Shown here: positions 6,254-14,232 of the stretch, in pieces
How positions within the stretch are numbered: position 1 is the first letter of the stretch
How the letters are laid out: each line of letters starts with the position of its first letter
NCBI RefSeq assembly: GCF_018381315.1
Contig: NZ_JAGZSD010000031.1
Location: 1 to 30,984 of the forward strand
Reading direction: 5' to 3'
DNA: 30,984 nt
Source: Anaerostipes sp.
Lineage (GTDB): Bacteria; Bacillota; Clostridia; Lachnospirales; Lachnospiraceae
Program-made: the position numbers and the translations under genes
Notes under the pieces: model-generated
The model's input: the letters and a program-made list of their open reading frames with translations, nothing else
The model's database searches: none
Told to the model about the DNA's origin: nothing

Positions 6254-7366
6254 TTAAAATAATTCCTTATAGATTTTTAACACTCTCTCTTCGTCTAACG
6301 GAACGAAATTATTGCCCATCAGGCGTCCCTGTGTTGTCATAACGCTTTCTGTAAATGCCTCCAAGTCCTCTCTTGTCACTCCGTACTCATGCAGTGCCTT
6401 TTTCGGCAGGATATTGTTGAGCAGCTCTTCCAGCTTGTCATACACTTCTTTTGTACTGCATCCCAGAAGTTCTGCTATGTATTGGTTCAGCACGGCGATC
6501 TCTCCGTCCTGCCGGATTTCCATATAGTTCTTTAAAACCCCGGTAAAGACTGCATAATTGCTTTCGCCATGTGCCACGTGGTAAGTTCCGCCCAGCGGAT
6601 AACTGAGTGCATGGACAGCTGCACATCCCGCAGTTCCAAAGGCAAGCCCTGCGTAATTGCTGGCGATCAGGAAGTCTTCTATCAGCTCTTTCCTGGCATC
6701 CTGCCCTTCTTTGACTATTGTCTGAAATCCCCGGATGATCATTTCAATCGCTTTGTAGCCAAACAGCTTTGTATATGGTGTCGCTTTTGGAGACAGGCTG
6801 GATTCCACCGCATGGACAAGTGCATCAATAGAACTGGCGGCAAAAACCGGAAAGGGAAGTCCTTTCAGCAGTTCAGGAATCAAAACTGCACTGTCCGCAA
6901 ACATAGCCTCTCCTGTGAGCCCCATCTTAACTCCCAGACGAGTACGGTTGATAATAGAAATATTTGTGACCTCACTTCCGGTTCCGCAGGTCGTAGGGAT
7001 AATCACCAGAGGACGTTTTTTCTCGGTGACAGGCAGTTCATATAAATCATCCACAGATTCCCCGCTGGTAATCGCAAGAATCTTTGCAATGTCTATGATG
7101 GTTCCGCCTCCGATGGCAATGATTCTTCTGCATCCTTTTTTCATGGCATCGGCAATAATGGCATCCACCATCACATCCGTGGGTTCTCCCTGGCCGTATT
7201 GTTCCTGGAAAATCGTATCTACCGGCAGGCCAAGCTTTCCGAAATACGGTTCATATATATATTCATTTGTTAAAATAAGGTCCCCTGATTTTAATTCAAA
7301 AGCTTCTGCAAACTCTCTGCATGTTTTGAATTTAAATAATGATGGCCTGAAGATTATCTGTTCCAT
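6254..7366 (-). CDS. Iron-containing alcohol dehydrogenase, 4-hydroxybutyrate dehydrogenase-like (semialdehyde reductase)
   Basis: This 370-residue group III alcohol dehydrogenase reduces an omega-semialdehyde to the hydroxy acid with NAD(P)H. The nucleotide-binding GGG is at 86-88. Metal ligands are Asp181, His185, His252 and His266. The segments GDLILTNEYIYEP, FQEQYGQGEP, VIIPTTCGTGSEVTN and ASNYAGLAFG closely resemble Clostridium kluyveri 4-hydroxybutyrate dehydrogenase as I remember it. The start is taken at ATG 7364-7366, after AAAGGA. A longer reading frame begins at 7393 but lacks a ribosome binding site. Its promoter matches that of iolD, which favours malonate semialdehyde from inositol as the substrate; the neighbouring 4-hydroxybutyrate genes favour succinate semialdehyde. 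It leads the operon with transaldolase and transketolase. Confidence 0.8.
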   Translation of the reverse strand: MEQIIFRPSLFKFKTCREFAEAFELKSGDLILTNEYIYEPYFGKLGLPVDTIFQEQYGQGEPTDVMVDAIIADAMKKGCRRIIAIGGGTIIDIAKILAITSGESVDDLYELPVTEKKRPLVIIPTTCGTGSEVTNISIINRTRLGVKMGLTGEAMFADSAVLIPELLKGLPFPVFAASSIDALVHAVESSLSPKATPYTKLFGYKAIEMIIRGFQTIVKEGQDARKELIEDFLIASNYAGLAFGTAGCAAVHALSYPLGGTYHVAHGESNYAVFTGVLKNYMEIRQDGEIAVLNQYIAELLGCSTKEVYDKLEELLNNILPKKALHEYGVTREDLEAFTESVMTTQGRLMGNNFVPLDEERVLKIYKELF

Positions 7367-7415
7367 AAGCATTTCCTTTCTTTTTCCTGACATCTGACAT
7401 TCTGCTGCATCTGTT

Positions 7416-7440
7416 TTCAGATAATCACCGACTATCTGAA
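7416..7440. promoter_or_regulatory. Inverted repeat TTCAGATA-N9-TATCTGAA in the leader of the alcohol dehydrogenase operon
   Basis: Perfect 8-base arms (7416-7423 and 7433-7440) surround a 9-base spacer. The site lies just downstream of the expected transcription start near 7443. Its TCTGAA core also occurs in the box at 7471-7485, so it may bind the same regulator. It could also form a hairpin in the mRNA leader. Confidence 0.5.
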
Positions 7441-7449
7441 TTTGTCTTA

Positions 7450-7488
7450 ATTATAGCGTTGAGGCGGAACCATTACATTCAGATTATT
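7450..7488 (-). promoter_or_regulatory. Promoter of the alcohol dehydrogenase-transaldolase-transketolase operon, with shared iol box
   Basis: On the minus strand TATAAT (7450-7455) is preceded by 15 bases and the box AATCTGAATGTAATG (7471-7485). The same 15-base box with the same spacing occurs before iolD. The -35 match is poor, which suggests activation by a bound regulator. The rest of the interval 7367-7714 holds the leader inverted repeat and a terminator; no convincing gene was seen in it. Confidence 0.65.
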
Positions 7489-7625
7489 GTGCTGTTTTAC
7501 CTCTTTATTGCACAAATTTCCGTTATTTTTTCTATCTTCTTCAATATCTTGCTTTTTAAGAAAAGACAGCAAAAAAACTCCTTGAATACACAGGAATCCA
7601 GTGTCACAGCAACTCCCCCAAACAC

Positions 7626-7669
7626 AAAAAAAGCCGTATGAACGGTTTAACATTCATACAGCATTTTTT
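7626..7669 (-). terminator. Terminator of the inositol transport/IolE operon
   Basis: Arms 7626-7642 and 7653-7669 pair over 17 positions with one mismatch and one G-U pair around a 10-base loop. On the minus strand the hairpin ends in TTTTTTT. It lies 46 bases past the stop codon of the last gene of the operon and may also act on the other strand. Confidence 0.8.
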
Positions 7670-7714
7670 GTTTAGGAGGGGCTGATACATAATCTTATTA
7701 CATCATTCTTCTGA

Positions 7715-8848
7715 TTACTGTAATTCTGAAACTTTTACCCAGCGGTGTTCTTTCGCTGATTTTTCCATAGCAGCAAGAATGGTATCTACATAATGACCAT
7801 ATGCTATGTCAATCTTCACATCATGGCCATCTGTAATGGCAGTGAGAATATCATGTGCCTGAATTGCCATAACATCACCATAAGAAATTCCCAGTTCATC
7901 TGTACCGCAGAAGTTTGCATAATCACCATTCCGTGTATTGCCTTTTATGGTCTTATAACCGCGCTCGTTTGGCTTACAGTCATTAGAGTAATACATCAAA
8001 TCATTAATATGTGATAATTCAAATTTCACAGAGCCCTTGCTGCCCTGGATCTCATAGGCGAGACTGTCCGGTCTTGCCACAGAAACACGGCTGGAAGACA
8101 TGGAACCGATACGTCCGTCTTCATATTTTACAATCACATAAATCTGGTCATCTGTGTCAATCTCAACTGTCTTTGATAAATCTTTGCTGTCCGGACGCTC
8201 TTTGTAGACAGTATCCCAGGAAGCAAACACTTCTGTGATCTCTTTTCCGACAATCATGTCAGAAAGACTTACAACATGTGCTGTCAGATCACCCAGTGAA
8301 CCAGTGCCGGCAATCTTCGCCATCTGTCTCCATGTAGCCGGTGTTTCCGGATCTGCACAGTAAGAGCAGTCAAATTCTCCGCGGAATGTAACAAACTCAC
8401 CCAGATCCCCATTGTCCATTAAATCTTTTGCTAATACATTAGCAGGGCATTTGGTATAAATAAAATCCACAAGAGTTTTTACGTTATTTTTCTTAACGGC
8501 ATCAACCATTGCCTGGCCGTCTTCCAGATTATTTGCCATTGGTTTTTCACAAAGAATGTGTTTGCCTGCTTCTGCCGCAGCTATGGCAATCTCTGCATGT
8601 GTAAAGTTCGGTGTGGCTATAACCACAAGATCTACTTCAGGATCATTGATAACGTCTTTCCAATCTGTTGTAACTTTTTTATATCCAAACCGTTCTGCTG
8701 CCTCTTTTGCCGCATTCTCATTGATATCTGCAACAATTTCAAAAACCGGAAGAACATCGTGATATGCCTGACGAACATTTGTCATACCAATAGAATGGTA
8801 GATTCCCATCCAGTTTGCCCCGATTAATCCTACTTTAACTTCTTTCAT
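7715..8848 (-). CDS. Gfo/Idh/MocA-family oxidoreductase, inositol-related
   Basis: This 377-residue NAD(P)-dependent dehydrogenase is longer than the two IolG proteins in the window and differs in sequence. The Rossmann motif is GLIGANWMG at 7-15 (a GxxxxxG variant). The CEKP motif holds Lys102, and the family Asp and His are Asp187 and His191 in GDLTAHVVSLSD. The Cys-rich stretch CSYCADPETPATWRQ near 161 and the SSSRVSVARPDSLAYEI strand resemble enzymes annotated as levoglucosan, scyllo-inositol or keto-inositol dehydrogenases. It is the last gene of the operon with IolE and the canonical IolG, 20 bases after IolE, with an AAAGGGAA ribosome binding site. Oxidation or reduction of a second inositol isomer, such as scyllo- or chiro-inositol, is likely but not shown by the sequence. 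Confidence 0.8.
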   Translation of the reverse strand: MKEVKVGLIGANWMGIYHSIGMTNVRQAYHDVLPVFEIVADINENAAKEAAERFGYKKVTTDWKDVINDPEVDLVVIATPNFTHAEIAIAAAEAGKHILCEKPMANNLEDGQAMVDAVKKNNVKTLVDFIYTKCPANVLAKDLMDNGDLGEFVTFRGEFDCSYCADPETPATWRQMAKIAGTGSLGDLTAHVVSLSDMIVGKEITEVFASWDTVYKERPDSKDLSKTVEIDTDDQIYVIVKYEDGRIGSMSSSRVSVARPDSLAYEIQGSKGSVKFELSHINDLMYYSNDCKPNERGYKTIKGNTRNGDYANFCGTDELGISYGDVMAIQAHDILTAITDGHDVKIDIAYGHYVDTILAAMEKSAKEHRWVKVSELQ

Positions 8849-8868
8849 AGATTTTTCCCTTTCTAATT

Positions 8869-9798
8869 TTAAATTTTATATCCAATGCTTTTCAGAAAAT
8901 CCACACTCGCTTTTACATTCGGCAGACTGTTTTCCACATTTCGCGGATCACATTCCTGCTCAATCGTTATGTATCCGTTATAATTGATCTCTTTCAGCAC
9001 ATCTGCAACTGCATTATAATCAATCATTCCCTGGCCGATCGGACACATTGATCCTCTTGCACATCCGTCAAAGAACCGAATATGTTCCTGCATGATCTCA
9101 TTGTATACTTTCGGATCGATGTCCTTGAAATGTACATAATCTAAGCGGTCCTTATACTTTCTCAGCCACTCGATAGGATCAAGCCCCGCATACTGCAGAT
9201 GCCCTGTATCTAATACAAAGCCTGCAATATCATTCGGAATATCTTCTGCAAGACGGTCTATCTCATCGCCGAATTCAATATATCCTCCGCAGTGCGGATG
9301 CAATACCGGCCTGACGCCATAACTGTTTGCACGTTCAGATAAGCCCTTAAAATGTCTCATCATCTGATCCCAGTCTTTATCACTAAGTCTTGGTGCCTTG
9401 TCTGAATGACCGGCTGCAAAGTCTCTTTCGTCATGTCCCCAGTCCATAATGGTCATGTATGGAGTCGGCCTGCGCTGTCCGTCCTCAACCGGCAGAGGCG
9501 GCAATTTCGTAATCAGATTGCATATTCCGTCTACCTGTTTCAGCAGTTTTTCATAATTCTCTTCACTGAGCATATCGTCAAAAATAGTACCTGCAACGAT
9601 TGATAATTGATTTTTATTTAATTCCTCGGTCACATGCTCCACATCATCTGTGGGAATCCATCCGTTTGGTCCAAGCTCAATTGCGCGGTAACCTGCTTCA
9701 TGAGCCTCGCTCATTACCCTCTGCCAGGTAGGAAGATTTGGATTTGTGATATCATCCACTCCCCAGCAGCACGGTGCTCCGCATATATTTATACCCAT
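8869..9798 (-). CDS. iolE: 2-keto-myo-inositol dehydratase (IolE)
   Basis: This 309-residue TIM-barrel enzyme removes water from 2-keto-myo-inositol to give 3D-(3,5/4)-trihydroxycyclohexane-1,2-dione, the second step of inositol catabolism, in the cytosol. GAPCCWGVDD at the N terminus, HPHCGGYIEFGDEIDRL near 176, VLDTGHLQYAGLDP near 205, YVHFKDIDP near 230 and GCARGSMCPIGQG near 258 match the order of conserved blocks in IolE. These blocks include Glu, Asp, His and a final Glu (TIEQECD) that bind the metal ion. The start ATG at 9796-9798 follows AGGAGG by nine bases. It lies 29 bases downstream of a canonical iolG and upstream of a third dehydrogenase, so the operon encodes consecutive steps. 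Confidence 0.88.
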   Translation of the reverse strand: MGINICGAPCCWGVDDITNPNLPTWQRVMSEAHEAGYRAIELGPNGWIPTDDVEHVTEELNKNQLSIVAGTIFDDMLSEENYEKLLKQVDGICNLITKLPPLPVEDGQRRPTPYMTIMDWGHDERDFAAGHSDKAPRLSDKDWDQMMRHFKGLSERANSYGVRPVLHPHCGGYIEFGDEIDRLAEDIPNDIAGFVLDTGHLQYAGLDPIEWLRKYKDRLDYVHFKDIDPKVYNEIMQEHIRFFDGCARGSMCPIGQGMIDYNAVADVLKEINYNGYITIEQECDPRNVENSLPNVKASVDFLKSIGYKI

Positions 9799-9827
9799 AC
9801 CGTCATTCCTCCTAATATAACATCTTT

Positions 9828-10838
9828 TTATTCGTCTACTTCAGATATTTTTACAGGCCGTCCCTCTTTTAATGACTTATTAGCTGCTGCAGCCATTAAA
9901 ACCGGGTATAATCCGTCTAAGTCTGTTACCTCAGGTGTCTTGTCATTCACCACTGCATCTGTAAAAGCTTTCATTTCAGCGATAAATGCCTGTGTATAGC
10001 GATCCCACATTACCTGATATGTTGCACTGGATGTCACTCCGTCCTTACGTGAAACAGCAACTGTATTCGGAAGATCGTTTTCATCCTGTACCGCACCTTC
10101 AGATCCTAAAACTTCAATACGCTGATCATAGCCGTAAACTGCCTGTCTGCTGTTATCAATAACACCGATCGCACCGTTTTCAAATGTCAGTGTCACCAAT
10201 GCCGTGTCAACATCTCCTTCAGCTCCGATGGCCGGATCAATCAGAACCGCACCTTTCGTATAAACCTCTGTTGCCTCACATCCTGCCAGGAAACGGATCA
10301 TGTCAAAATCGTGAATCATCATATCATAGAAGATACCGCCGGAATGTTTCACATAGTCAATCGTAGGAGGCTGCGGATCGCGGGATGCAATTTTAATAAT
10401 ATGCGGAGTTCCGATTTTGCCTTCACGGATAGCATCATGCACTGCACGGTGGTTATGATCAAACCGGCGGTTAAATCCGATCTGAAGCTTTACTCCCGCT
10501 TTCTTTACTGCTTCCAGAGCAGATTTCACACGCTTCACATCATGATCCACAGGTTTTTCACAGAAAATATGCTTTCCTGCCTCTGCTGCTTTTACAATAT
10601 AGTCTGCATGTGAATCTGTGGATGAACAGATCAAAACTGCTTCAATTTCAGGATCGTTAAAAATGCATTCCACATCTTTGGTTACCACCGGAATTCCAAA
10701 CTGGTTCACGAAAGCTTCATTTTCTTCTGTCAGATAAGGATCTGCTACAATTTTTATCTCCATTTCACGGACTGCTGTGCTGATATTTTCGATATGTACC
10801 TTGCCAATACGTCCTGTTCCAATAATTGCTACTATCAT
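9828..10838 (-). CDS. iolG: myo-Inositol 2-dehydrogenase (canonical IolG)
   Basis: This 336-residue dehydrogenase oxidises myo-inositol to 2-keto-myo-inositol with NAD+, the first committed step of the pathway. It has GTGRIG at 7-12, CEKP with Lys95, GFNRRFDHNHRAV at 121-133, SRDPQPP at 152-158 and the catalytic pair Asp172 and His176 in YDMMIHDFDM. The segments KGAVLIDPAIG and IGVIDNSRQAVYGYDQR are signatures of bacterial IolG. All three catalytic residues expected from Bacillus IolG are present, unlike in the paralogue at 177-1190. The start ATG follows AAGGAAGGAG. It sits between a TIM-barrel isomerase gene upstream and iolE downstream in the transporter operon. Confidence 0.92.
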   Translation of the reverse strand: MIVAIIGTGRIGKVHIENISTAVREMEIKIVADPYLTEENEAFVNQFGIPVVTKDVECIFNDPEIEAVLICSSTDSHADYIVKAAEAGKHIFCEKPVDHDVKRVKSALEAVKKAGVKLQIGFNRRFDHNHRAVHDAIREGKIGTPHIIKIASRDPQPPTIDYVKHSGGIFYDMMIHDFDMIRFLAGCEATEVYTKGAVLIDPAIGAEGDVDTALVTLTFENGAIGVIDNSRQAVYGYDQRIEVLGSEGAVQDENDLPNTVAVSRKDGVTSSATYQVMWDRYTQAFIAEMKAFTDAVVNDKTPEVTDLDGLYPVLMAAAANKSLKEGRPVKISEVDE

Positions 10839-10891
10839 TTTATTTCTCCTTCCTTGTATCAGTGTAAATACTGATTGGTTGTATGGTTGTA

Positions 10892-11710
10892 TTACAGAAC
10901 TGCTTCTTTTAAGATCTTAATATCTTCTTTTAAAAGTTCATATGGACTGCTGCCCATTGTACGAAGCGGCAGCTGATCATAATAGTTTTCCAAAAGATAA
11001 TAGCCGGAAAAATCGTGATTTTTCAGCCATTCAACTGTCTCGTAAAAACCGGAATCACCGGTTCCAAGCAATCCGCCGCTCATTGCGTTGTTTCCGTCTT
11101 TCACGTGAAGCTGGTTACACATATATGGATAAAGTCCTTCTAATATTTCGATCTCGTTATATCCTTTAAAGAGGTAATAATTCTGGCTGTCAAAATACAA
11201 GTAAAAATTTTTACGGTCCACCAGCTCTGCCATTTCCTTAAACGCATCCGGTGCCATCGTATTCTCGCTGGCCACAGAGATTCCGTTTTGCCCGGCTTCA
11301 TCACACAGATACTGGAATGCCCGGACACTATGCTCCAGATCTTCCTTGGATTTCACTTCACTTGCAGCAAAACCCGGTACCTGGATGATCTTTACTCCCA
11401 GAGCCTTTGCTGTTGCAACCGCACGCTTCAGAAGATCCCATACAATGTCATACTCTTTTGTATCCTTCCTTGCATGCATCGGAATATTGTCGAAGTCATT
11501 TAATGCAATGGCACAATATTCAATTCCATATTTCTGCTGTTCACTCAGGTAAATCTTCTGCATTTCAGGGTGTGTGATCGGGTAATCATTTTCGTAAAGG
11601 CCAATCTTTAATGATATGGCATCCAGTCCGACAGATGCTGCGATTTGTGTCGCATATAATCCTGATCCCGGAAGTCCCCAGTCACAAATACCTAATTTAA
11701 TTTTTCCCAT
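10892..11710 (-). CDS. Sugar phosphate isomerase/epimerase (IolI/IolH-like TIM barrel)
   Basis: This 272-residue TIM-barrel protein has N-terminal GICDWGLPGSG, VKIIQVPGFA near 105, SVASENT near 140 (metal-binding Glu), YFDSQNYYLFKG near 168 (Asp/Asn), CNQLHVKDG near 193 (His) and YYLLENYY near 229 (final Glu). This set of metal ligands is typical of xylose-isomerase-like enzymes such as IolI (2-keto-inositol isomerase) and L-ribulose-5-phosphate epimerase. The start is taken as ATG 11708-11710, behind AAAGGAG; a frame extending to 11764 would overlap the transporter gene. It lies between the transporter and iolG, so isomerisation of a keto-inositol to let another stereoisomer enter the pathway is the best guess. 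Confidence 0.78.
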   Translation of the reverse strand: MGKIKLGICDWGLPGSGLYATQIAASVGLDAISLKIGLYENDYPITHPEMQKIYLSEQQKYGIEYCAIALNDFDNIPMHARKDTKEYDIVWDLLKRAVATAKALGVKIIQVPGFAASEVKSKEDLEHSVRAFQYLCDEAGQNGISVASENTMAPDAFKEMAELVDRKNFYLYFDSQNYYLFKGYNEIEILEGLYPYMCNQLHVKDGNNAMSGGLLGTGDSGFYETVEWLKNHDFSGYYLLENYYDQLPLRTMGSSPYELLKEDIKILKEAVL

Positions 11711-11732
11711 ATAAATGCTCCTTTCTGTGATG

Positions 11733-13148
11733 CTACTCCATCTCCATTGCTTCACGTTCTGCAAGTTCCTTTACAATCTGCGGATAAATCTTATCAAGCT
11801 TATAGAGCAGCAGGACAATGACTGCGACGCCCCATATAGCAATCGGACCAAATTTATAGATTGCCATAATCATATCTTTTGCCGCCTGAGGCTGAACTGC
11901 TCCTCCGGCATTGGAACTTATATATCCGGCACTTGTCAGCAGCATACTGATCAAAGCACTGGTCAACCCTGTACCAACCTTAAATCCAAGAGATCCTCCG
12001 CCAAAAACAAGGGAATCCTGTCTGATATTAAATTTCCAATAACCATATTCGATGACATCTCCCATCATGCTGAATACCAGAGCCGTCAGCGGCGCCTGTC
12101 CGATTCCACGCAGAATGGTAATAAACAATGCCCATTCAAAACTTTGTGCATTTGCCATAAATGCGACTTGTGCAGCAACTGCAAGAATACATCCTGCCAG
12201 AGAAAGATCTCGTTTGTTAAATCTCTTCAGCAGCAGCGGACATATGATTGCCCCGCCTATCAATGTAAGATTTTCCGCAAGATACAGAGTACTGTACATC
12301 CATGTGGAATTTCCAAATATGTATTTACAGTAGTATGGCATATCGGTTCCAACTAAGGTTGCGTGAATACAGGTGATACTCCAGAGAATGAGTGTGGCCC
12401 AGAAATACGGATTTTTAACCAGCGCGGCAAGATTCTTTTTAAATCCAACTTTTGCTTTAGAAACCTTTTCCGGCATTTTTACATTTTCTTTACATTTTGA
12501 AAAGCTGAAAATCAACAGGACAAATGCGATTGCACACCACATGATCATTGCTTTCACCCATGCGGAACGGTCGTTGCCGAACAGCTTCACAATAGGCATT
12601 GAAAATGTTACAGAAATCAAACGCCCTACCGGCGCCAGTGCCATACGGACAACAGAGAGCATATCGCGTTCATGGGAAGATCTGGTCATCATCGTTGACA
12701 GTGAACCAAGCGGTACGTTCAGTGCTGTGTAACAGATTGTGGTACAAAGATTATACGTAACGAAGATATACCAAAACTGAATTGTTACAGAGGTCTGAGG
12801 TACTGTGAAAAGTGCCACCGAAGTAATAACATAAGGTATTGACATCCATAAAAGCCATGGGCGGGACTTACCCCAGCGCGATTTCGTTTTGTTTACAATG
12901 ACTCCCATGATAACATCAGATGATCCGTCAAAAAGTCTTGAAATCAACATGACCAATCCCACTGTTGCAAATGGAATTCCTGCATAGTCCGTATAAAAAA
13001 GTGTCAGCAGTGTATTAATCATGCCATATACTATATTGCACGAAGTATCAGCACATCCATAAGCAATTCTGGAAATCCATGGGATCTTAACAAAACCGCT
13101 TTTTTCTAACCTTTCTTCCGTTTCATCCTTCTGCTTTAAGTTTTCCAA
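11733..13148 (-). CDS. GPH-family cation symporter, likely inositol transporter
   Basis: This membrane protein of about 471 residues belongs to the glycoside-pentoside-hexuronide (MelB/XynB) branch of the major facilitator superfamily, which imports sugars with Na+ or H+. About 12 hydrophobic segments are visible. Family signatures are YGCADTSCNIVYGMINTLLTLFYTDYAG split near residue 35, DGSSDVIMGVIVNKTKSRWGKSRPWLLW (interdomain loop), and GIGQAPLTALVFSMMGDVIEYG in the second half. The best start is TTG at 13146-13148, eight or so bases after AAAGGAAG; a TTG at 13166 overlaps that site and is less likely. It is the first gene of the operon with iolG and iolE and has a promoter of the shared iol type, so inositol uptake is the likely role. 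The substrate itself cannot be read from the sequence. Confidence 0.85.
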   Translation of the reverse strand: MENLKQKDETEERLEKSGFVKIPWISRIAYGCADTSCNIVYGMINTLLTLFYTDYAGIPFATVGLVMLISRLFDGSSDVIMGVIVNKTKSRWGKSRPWLLWMSIPYVITSVALFTVPQTSVTIQFWYIFVTYNLCTTICYTALNVPLGSLSTMMTRSSHERDMLSVVRMALAPVGRLISVTFSMPIVKLFGNDRSAWVKAMIMWCAIAFVLLIFSFSKCKENVKMPEKVSKAKVGFKKNLAALVKNPYFWATLILWSITCIHATLVGTDMPYYCKYIFGNSTWMYSTLYLAENLTLIGGAIICPLLLKRFNKRDLSLAGCILAVAAQVAFMANAQSFEWALFITILRGIGQAPLTALVFSMMGDVIEYGYWKFNIRQDSLVFGGGSLGFKVGTGLTSALISMLLTSAGYISSNAGGAVQPQAAKDMIMAIYKFGPIAIWGVAVIVLLLYKLDKIYPQIVKELAEREAMEME

Positions 13149-13213
13149 TTTTCCACTTCCTTTCAAAAATCAATTTATTAATATCTATATCATTCATGAA
13201 TGTTTGTATCTTT

Positions 13214-13252
13214 ATTATAAGAAAAGAGCCCCCGAATAACTATCAATTTCTT
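13214..13252 (-). promoter_or_regulatory. Promoter of the transporter-iolG-iolE operon, with degenerate iol box
   Basis: On the minus strand TATAAT (13214-13219) is preceded by exactly 15 bases and AAGAAATTGATAGTTATT (13235-13252), which matches the iolD box AAGAATCTGAATGTAATG in 12 of 18 positions at the same spacing. The rest of the 310-base interval 13149-13458 shows no convincing gene and no clear terminator for the upstream kinase gene. Confidence 0.55.
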
Positions 13253-13458
13253 GCTGGATTATTCCGCTAATTACCTGGATCTCCGGGCAAACTTACTGTT
13301 TCTTGCTTTCTTCCTGCCGTATCATATTTATACGCAAAAAAATACCACGGAAAGGCAAAAAAATATATCTCCTATTTCGTCAGCCTGTATGGATCAACCG
13401 CTGACAATAGAAGATATATTTAAAACTTTTTGACTTTCTTTGGACCTCCACAAAACTC

Positions 13459-14067
13459 CTATAATTTTGCCTGATTTTTTTCTATATATGAGATAATGAG
13501 ATCTGCAGCCTTTTCCGGCGTCACTGTCCCCATATTTATCATCATGTCATAAATCTGAGGATCTCCTATTTCTCTTCCTGTGTGCATAGAATAATATGCC
13601 CTGCGCTGTTTCTCTATTTTATTAAGCTCTTTCAGTGACATATGATTATATTTCTCTTTGGCACGCTGTGCTCTGAATGCATCATCCGCATATGTATAAA
13701 AAGAATAGCGCCGCGGATAATTCTCCAATATAAAGTCTGCACATCTTCCCAGGAAAATTGCGCTTCCTCTGTCCGCCAGCTTTCTCATGATCACAGACTG
13801 CTGGAGAAACATCTGATGATTGTCCGTAACCTGATGTGCATCTCTCGGATAAAATGCATTTGATCCGAAGGTGATCCTTCCCGGCTTATAAGACATTTTA
13901 TTTAAAGTTTGATAGTCCATTTCTTCCATTCCCATTTTTGATGCCGCTTCCATCAGAATTTCCCGATCAAAATATGGTACACCCAGTTTTCTGGAAAGCC
14001 ATTCGCATACTTCCCGCCCTCCGCTTCCATATTGTCTGCTGACTGTAATAATTGTATGTTCAAGCAT
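13459..14067 (-). CDS. Cytidylate kinase-like family protein
   Basis: This 202-residue protein resembles the cytidylate-kinase-like family widespread in Clostridia. It opens with ITVSRQYGSGGREV, where GSGGRE at 14-19 is the variant P-loop, then LGVPYFDREIL near 30 and IFLGRCADFILENYP near 105, followed by the YADDAFRAQRA and RRAYYSMHTGREIGDPQIYDMMINMG blocks of nucleotide kinases. True Cmk is about 225 residues and differs in its P-loop, so the substrate is uncertain. The start ATG at 14065-14067 follows GGGAGG; a frame from 14094 has no better signal. It lies 165 bases below the MATE gene at the end of the iolD operon, with a possible promoter of its own. Confidence 0.8.
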   Translation of the reverse strand: MLEHTIITVSRQYGSGGREVCEWLSRKLGVPYFDREILMEAASKMGMEEMDYQTLNKMSYKPGRITFGSNAFYPRDAHQVTDNHQMFLQQSVIMRKLADRGSAIFLGRCADFILENYPRRYSFYTYADDAFRAQRAKEKYNHMSLKELNKIEKQRRAYYSMHTGREIGDPQIYDMMINMGTVTPEKAADLIISYIEKNQAKL

Positions 14068-14113
14068 AATACTAAATCCTCCCATCGTTATCATTTTTTA
14101 CAGAATCATATTT

Positions 14114-14137
14114 ATTATAAAATGTACATTTCAGATT
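14114..14137 (-). promoter_or_regulatory. Possible internal promoter before the kinase-like gene
   Basis: On the minus strand TATAAT (14114-14119) stands near AATCTGAA (14130-14137), the core of the iol box. Here the core begins only 18 bases before TATAAT instead of 30, inside the usual spacer. No good -35 is present. The call rests on a short match. Confidence 0.3.
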
Positions 14138-14232
14138 ACCACTGTTATCTTGCTTTCTTCACTGTTATGGAACAGCAGAAAGGACAGAAGATTTTTCTCT
14201 ATTATGAACAAAATCTCCTATCCTTTTACATC

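Noticed and set aside
5791..6342. Frame of 183 codons antisense to the transaldolase
   Set aside because: The transaldolase is complete with its active site; the opposite frame has no ribosome site or recognised pattern.
7459..7641. Plus-strand frame of 60 codons with a hydrophobic segment, ending in the terminator stem
   Set aside because: It starts at TTG without a ribosome binding site, overlaps the promoter box of the opposite operon, and shows no recognisable protein pattern.
13251..13433. Plus-strand frame of 60 codons in the transporter-kinase gap
   Set aside because: TTG start, no ribosome binding site, overlaps the transporter promoter box, and has no family resemblance.
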